Shown: in pieces, positions 21,676 through 23,518 of the stretch
Numbering within the stretch: the first letter of the stretch is position 1
How the letters are laid out: each line of letters opens with the position of its first letter
Assembly: GCA_009885355.1 (NCBI GenBank)
Contig: VFKW01000067.1
Location: 1 to 23,518 of the forward strand
Direction: 5' to 3'
DNA length: 23,518 nt
Origin: Candidatus Berkelbacteria bacterium
Lineage (GTDB): Bacteria > Patescibacteriota > UBA1384 > VFKW01
Made by a program: the position numbers and the translations under genes
Notes under the pieces: generated by a model
What the model was told of the DNA's origin: nothing
The model's database searches: none
What the model saw: only the letters and a program-made list of their open reading frames with translations

Positions 21676-22584
21676 ATGAAAAATTTTTATAAACTTACTA
21701 TTATTCCAATTTTAACATTAGGAATAATATTTAGTTTCTCAGCAAAACCAGCTTCGGCTGCCAATAAAGGTCTCCAAATTTCTCCTGTAACCTTTAATTT
21801 TGACATCAACCCGGGCGGACAAAAAACCGGCAAGGTTGTCATCAAAAATAACGATGCCACTGACGCAAATTATATTATTGAAACCGAAAATTTTACCAAA
21901 GTTTCCGACCAAGGTGCTCCTTCATTTAACGGTATACCCAAGCAAGACGGCCTCACCACTTTGGCTGACTGGTATTCGTTCACTGAACCAAAAGAAGGCA
22001 TCCTAAAATCAAAAGAATCAAAAGAAATCAATTTCACAATTAGCGTGCCAGTTGGTGCTGAACCAGGCGGACATTATGCTGCCATCTTTGCCAAAATACT
22101 CAATAAAACCCCCGAAGGCAAAGTCGAACTCGGCGTTTCCAGTCGTGTCGGCACCCTGATGCTCGTATCTATCCCTGGTGAAGTCAGAAAATCCACTACC
22201 TTATCAGGCTTTAGTATCCCAAGAATCATCTGGCAAGGACCACTTGATTTTTCATTCAAAGTCCAAAATACCGGCAGCGTCCACTATGATTCAAAAGGCT
22301 CAGTTGCCATCAAGCCAATGATCGGCAAAACTGCTCAAATCGACATGGGTACTCACACAATTATTCCATCAAATACTCGAGATTATAATGGTAAATGGAC
22401 CAAAAAATATCCTTTCGGCTTTTACAAAATTACCGCCAGCGCCACCGATGGCAACAAGCTCCCAATAACCACTACATCCAACCTGTGGGCTATTCCACTT
22501 ATGATCGTCATCCCAGCCTTCGCTGGCTTCGTAATTCTCATCGTACTTATCTTTTTCCTCAAAAGACACCTAAAATTCCAATAA
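21676..22584 (+). CDS. DUF916-like membrane-anchored surface protein
   Basis: A signal peptide (about residues 1-28, ending ASA), an outer region of about 240 residues and a C-terminal membrane helix (about 272-294) with a basic tail KRHLKFQ. The outer region opens with LQISPVTFNFDINPGGQKTGKVVIKNND, an Ig-like strand pattern typical of DUF916, and continues with FTISVPVGAEPGGHYAAIFA and a second Ig-like part (FKVQNTGSVHYDSKG). In WxL loci of Gram-positive bacteria, proteins of this build anchor WxL proteins to the envelope. ATG 21676 is preferred to ATG 21670, because GGAGG (21664-21668) lies 7 bases before the former and only one before the latter. The ribosome site overlaps the stop of the preceding gene. 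A hairpin repeat encodes VIPAFAG within the membrane helix. Confidence 0.8.
   Translation: MKNFYKLTIIPILTLGIIFSFSAKPASAANKGLQISPVTFNFDINPGGQKTGKVVIKNNDATDANYIIETENFTKVSDQGAPSFNGIPKQDGLTTLADWYSFTEPKEGILKSKESKEINFTISVPVGAEPGGHYAAIFAKILNKTPEGKVELGVSSRVGTLMLVSIPGEVRKSTTLSGFSIPRIIWQGPLDFSFKVQNTGSVHYDSKGSVAIKPMIGKTAQIDMGTHTIIPSNTRDYNGKWTKKYPFGFYKITASATDGNKLPITTTSNLWAIPLMIVIPAFAGFVILIVLIFFLKRHLKFQ
22507..22526 (+). repeat. GTCATCCCAGC hairpin inside the DUF916-like gene
   Basis: CCAGC-CTTC-GCTGG (22513-22526) follows GTCATC. Its reverse complement, CCAGCGAAGGCTGG, is identical over 14 bases to 14247-14260 in the giant gene. It encodes VIPAFAG (residues 278-284) in the membrane helix. Confidence 0.5.
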
Positions 22585-22587
22585 TAT

Positions 22588-22616
22588 GTCATCCTGAGCC
22601 CGCAGGCGAAGGATCT
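22588..22616. repeat. GTCATCCTGAG hairpin repeat between two genes
   Basis: After GTC, ATCCT (22591-22595), GA, GCC, the loop CGCA, GGC, GA and AGGAT (22610-22614) form a symmetrical stem with opposed GA steps. The element begins 4 bases after the stop of the DUF916-like gene. Repeats of this sequence type are widespread in bacterial intergenic DNA. Confidence 0.65.
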
Positions 22617-22637
22617 AGACCGCAGTCGTACAATCAT

Positions 22638-22955
22638 ATGCAAAAAAAATATTTCACAACCATTACTCTCATTTGCATAATTTTTTCAACCTTTATGCCA
22701 ATTATTTGTCACGCTGAAACCGGCAATGTAGAATTATCTGTCAGTGTTATGCCTAGAAAAATAACCGACACCATCAATGATTTTGATTTATCAAAAATTA
22801 GATACGCTCAGGTAGTTCAAACAAATACAAAACCAACAACTATAAAAAACCAAGGCCAAGTAAAAGGCGTCACCAGTAAAAAAGAAATATCCATTACTAA
22901 ATCAATTAAAAACACATTCTCAAATCTAAAACAAAAAATCTCAAAATTATTCTAA
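22638..22955 (+). CDS. Small secreted protein of unknown function
   Basis: A 105-residue protein with a clear signal peptide (MQKKYFTTITLICIIFSTFM, cleavage likely after CHA at residue 26). The mature part of about 80 residues is basic and ends in a likely amphipathic helix (SIKNTFSNLKQKISKLF). I do not recognise a family. The frame is open upstream to 22395, but that part overlaps the DUF916-like gene; ATG 22638 is chosen because the signal peptide begins there. No ribosome site is visible, and the space before it is filled by the hairpin repeat at 22588, so expression may depend on translation through the preceding gene. The next gene follows after 13 bases. Confidence 0.6.
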   Translation: MQKKYFTTITLICIIFSTFMPIICHAETGNVELSVSVMPRKITDTINDFDLSKIRYAQVVQTNTKPTTIKNQGQVKGVTSKKEISITKSIKNTFSNLKQKISKLF

Positions 22956-22968
22956 AAAAGGAGTCTCT

Positions 22969-23376
22969 ATGACATCATCAGAAGTAATTCAATTAATGAT
23001 ATCTCCGGCTTTTATGGTCAGCAGCTGCTCAATTTTATTATCAACTTCAAGCAACAAATCATCAGCTGTTATTGACCGAATACGCCAGCTTTCCGAAGAA
23101 AATTCCAACCACAAACACCAAGATCAAATACAACTCCTTTTTAATCGTCTCCATAAAATTCGTAATGCCATCTTCTGCTACGAACTGGCAATCGCTCTAT
23201 TTATCATCAGCTCTCTTCAAATTGGACTTATTAGTTTTACTCAAATAAATTTTAACACTGCCATCGTCATCACTTTTCTTGCCGGCATGACATCTGTTCT
23301 TATCGGAATTATATACCTTTGGCTCGAATCAAAAATCAGTTTTGAGATCATCAAAGGAAAAATTATTGAAGAATAA
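22969..23376 (+). CDS. DUF2721 family membrane protein
   Basis: A 135-residue integral membrane protein. The N-terminal segment VIQLMISPAFMVSSCSILLSTSSNKSSAVIDRIRQL matches the DUF2721 opening, with its S-P near the start and the characteristic DRIRxL. A cytoplasmic-type helix follows (QIQLLFNRLHKIRNAI) and then two membrane helices (about 66-90 and 94-120). The family is small and its function is unknown. AAAAAGGAG (22955-22963) fixes ATG 22969. It probably belongs to the transcription unit of the secreted-protein gene before it. Confidence 0.85.
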   Translation: MTSSEVIQLMISPAFMVSSCSILLSTSSNKSSAVIDRIRQLSEENSNHKHQDQIQLLFNRLHKIRNAIFCYELAIALFIISSLQIGLISFTQINFNTAIVITFLAGMTSVLIGIIYLWLESKISFEIIKGKIIEE

Positions 23377-23390
23377 AACAACCAACCCCA

Positions 23391-23463
23391 CAACCTCCTA
23401 ACCTCCTAACCTTATAATCAAATAACCTAATAATCTAAAAATCTAATACATCTAATACATCTA
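23391..23463. repeat. Degenerate 7-9-base array after the last gene
   Basis: Units read CAACCTC, CTAACCTC, CTAACCTT, ATAATCAA, ATAACCTA, ATAATCTA, AAAATCTA and then ATACATCTA twice. Unit length drifts from 7 to 9 bases along the array. Confidence 0.75.
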
Positions 23464-23482
23464 ATTATAAATTTTATTTCAA

Positions 23483-23518
23483 CTACTCAAATAAGCGCAT
23501 ATGCGCTTATTTGAGTAG
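23483..23518. repeat. Perfect 36-bp palindrome at the window end
   Basis: CTACTCAAATAAGCGCAT and its exact reverse complement lie head to head with no spacer and end on the last base of the window. As RNA it would be a long hairpin that could terminate the last gene if a U-run follows. It may also mark the end of an assembled contig. Confidence 0.85.

Overview
The window looks like a piece of a small, AT-rich genome from an uncultured bacterium, most probably a member of the Candidate Phyla Radiation (Patescibacteria). That placement is an inference. It rests on lysine-rich, A-rich coding sequence, many small genes with strong AAGGAG ribosome sites, a stand-alone 82-residue LuxR-type DNA-binding protein, many secreted or membrane-anchored proteins of unknown function, one very large surface protein, and gaps filled with short degenerate tandem repeats and GTCAT-type hairpin repeats. 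TGA ends one gene (10509-10511), so nothing suggests the TGA-glycine code. No rRNA, tRNA, CRISPR array or transposase gene was seen.

Layout. From 1 to about 5 kb there are small genes: a membrane protein, a DUF3467 protein followed by a GNAT acetyltransferase, the LuxR-type regulator, a divergent pair of secreted/anchored proteins, a divergent SRAP-like protein and a patatin-like lipase whose promoter suggests a leaderless mRNA. From 4.9 to 6.0 kb there is a compact stress operon: a two-iron-centre superoxide reductase (desulfoferrodoxin) followed by an AlkD-type alkylbase DNA glycosylase. From 6.1 to 9.3 kb two GHMP-kinase-superfamily genes face each other across a terminator: a galactokinase-like sugar kinase, and a 619-residue divergent protein with an extra C-terminal domain. 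The latter is divergent from a DUF362/2x[4Fe-4S] protein whose promoter carries a perfect 9-bp dyad. From 10.5 to 12.4 kb there are two anchored extracellular proteins.

From 12.4 to 22.6 kb lies the most distinctive part, a surface locus. A 650-bp gap packed with hairpins (including a 196-bp nested inverted-repeat element) precedes a gene for a roughly 2,560-residue repetitive surface protein. The C-terminal domain of that protein is clearly homologous to the small secreted protein encoded next. A DUF916-like, C-terminally anchored membrane protein follows with its ribosome site on the preceding stop codon. This order (large protein, small protein sharing a C-terminal domain, DUF916-like anchor) mirrors WxL surface complexes of Gram-positive bacteria and may be a WxL-like system in a CPR-type cell. 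A small secreted protein and a DUF2721 membrane protein close the window, which ends exactly on a perfect 36-bp palindrome.

Two hairpin repeats of the GTCATyCC type are translated in frame, one inside the giant protein and one in the membrane anchor of the DUF916-like protein. All functional statements come from reading the protein sequences by eye, without database searches.
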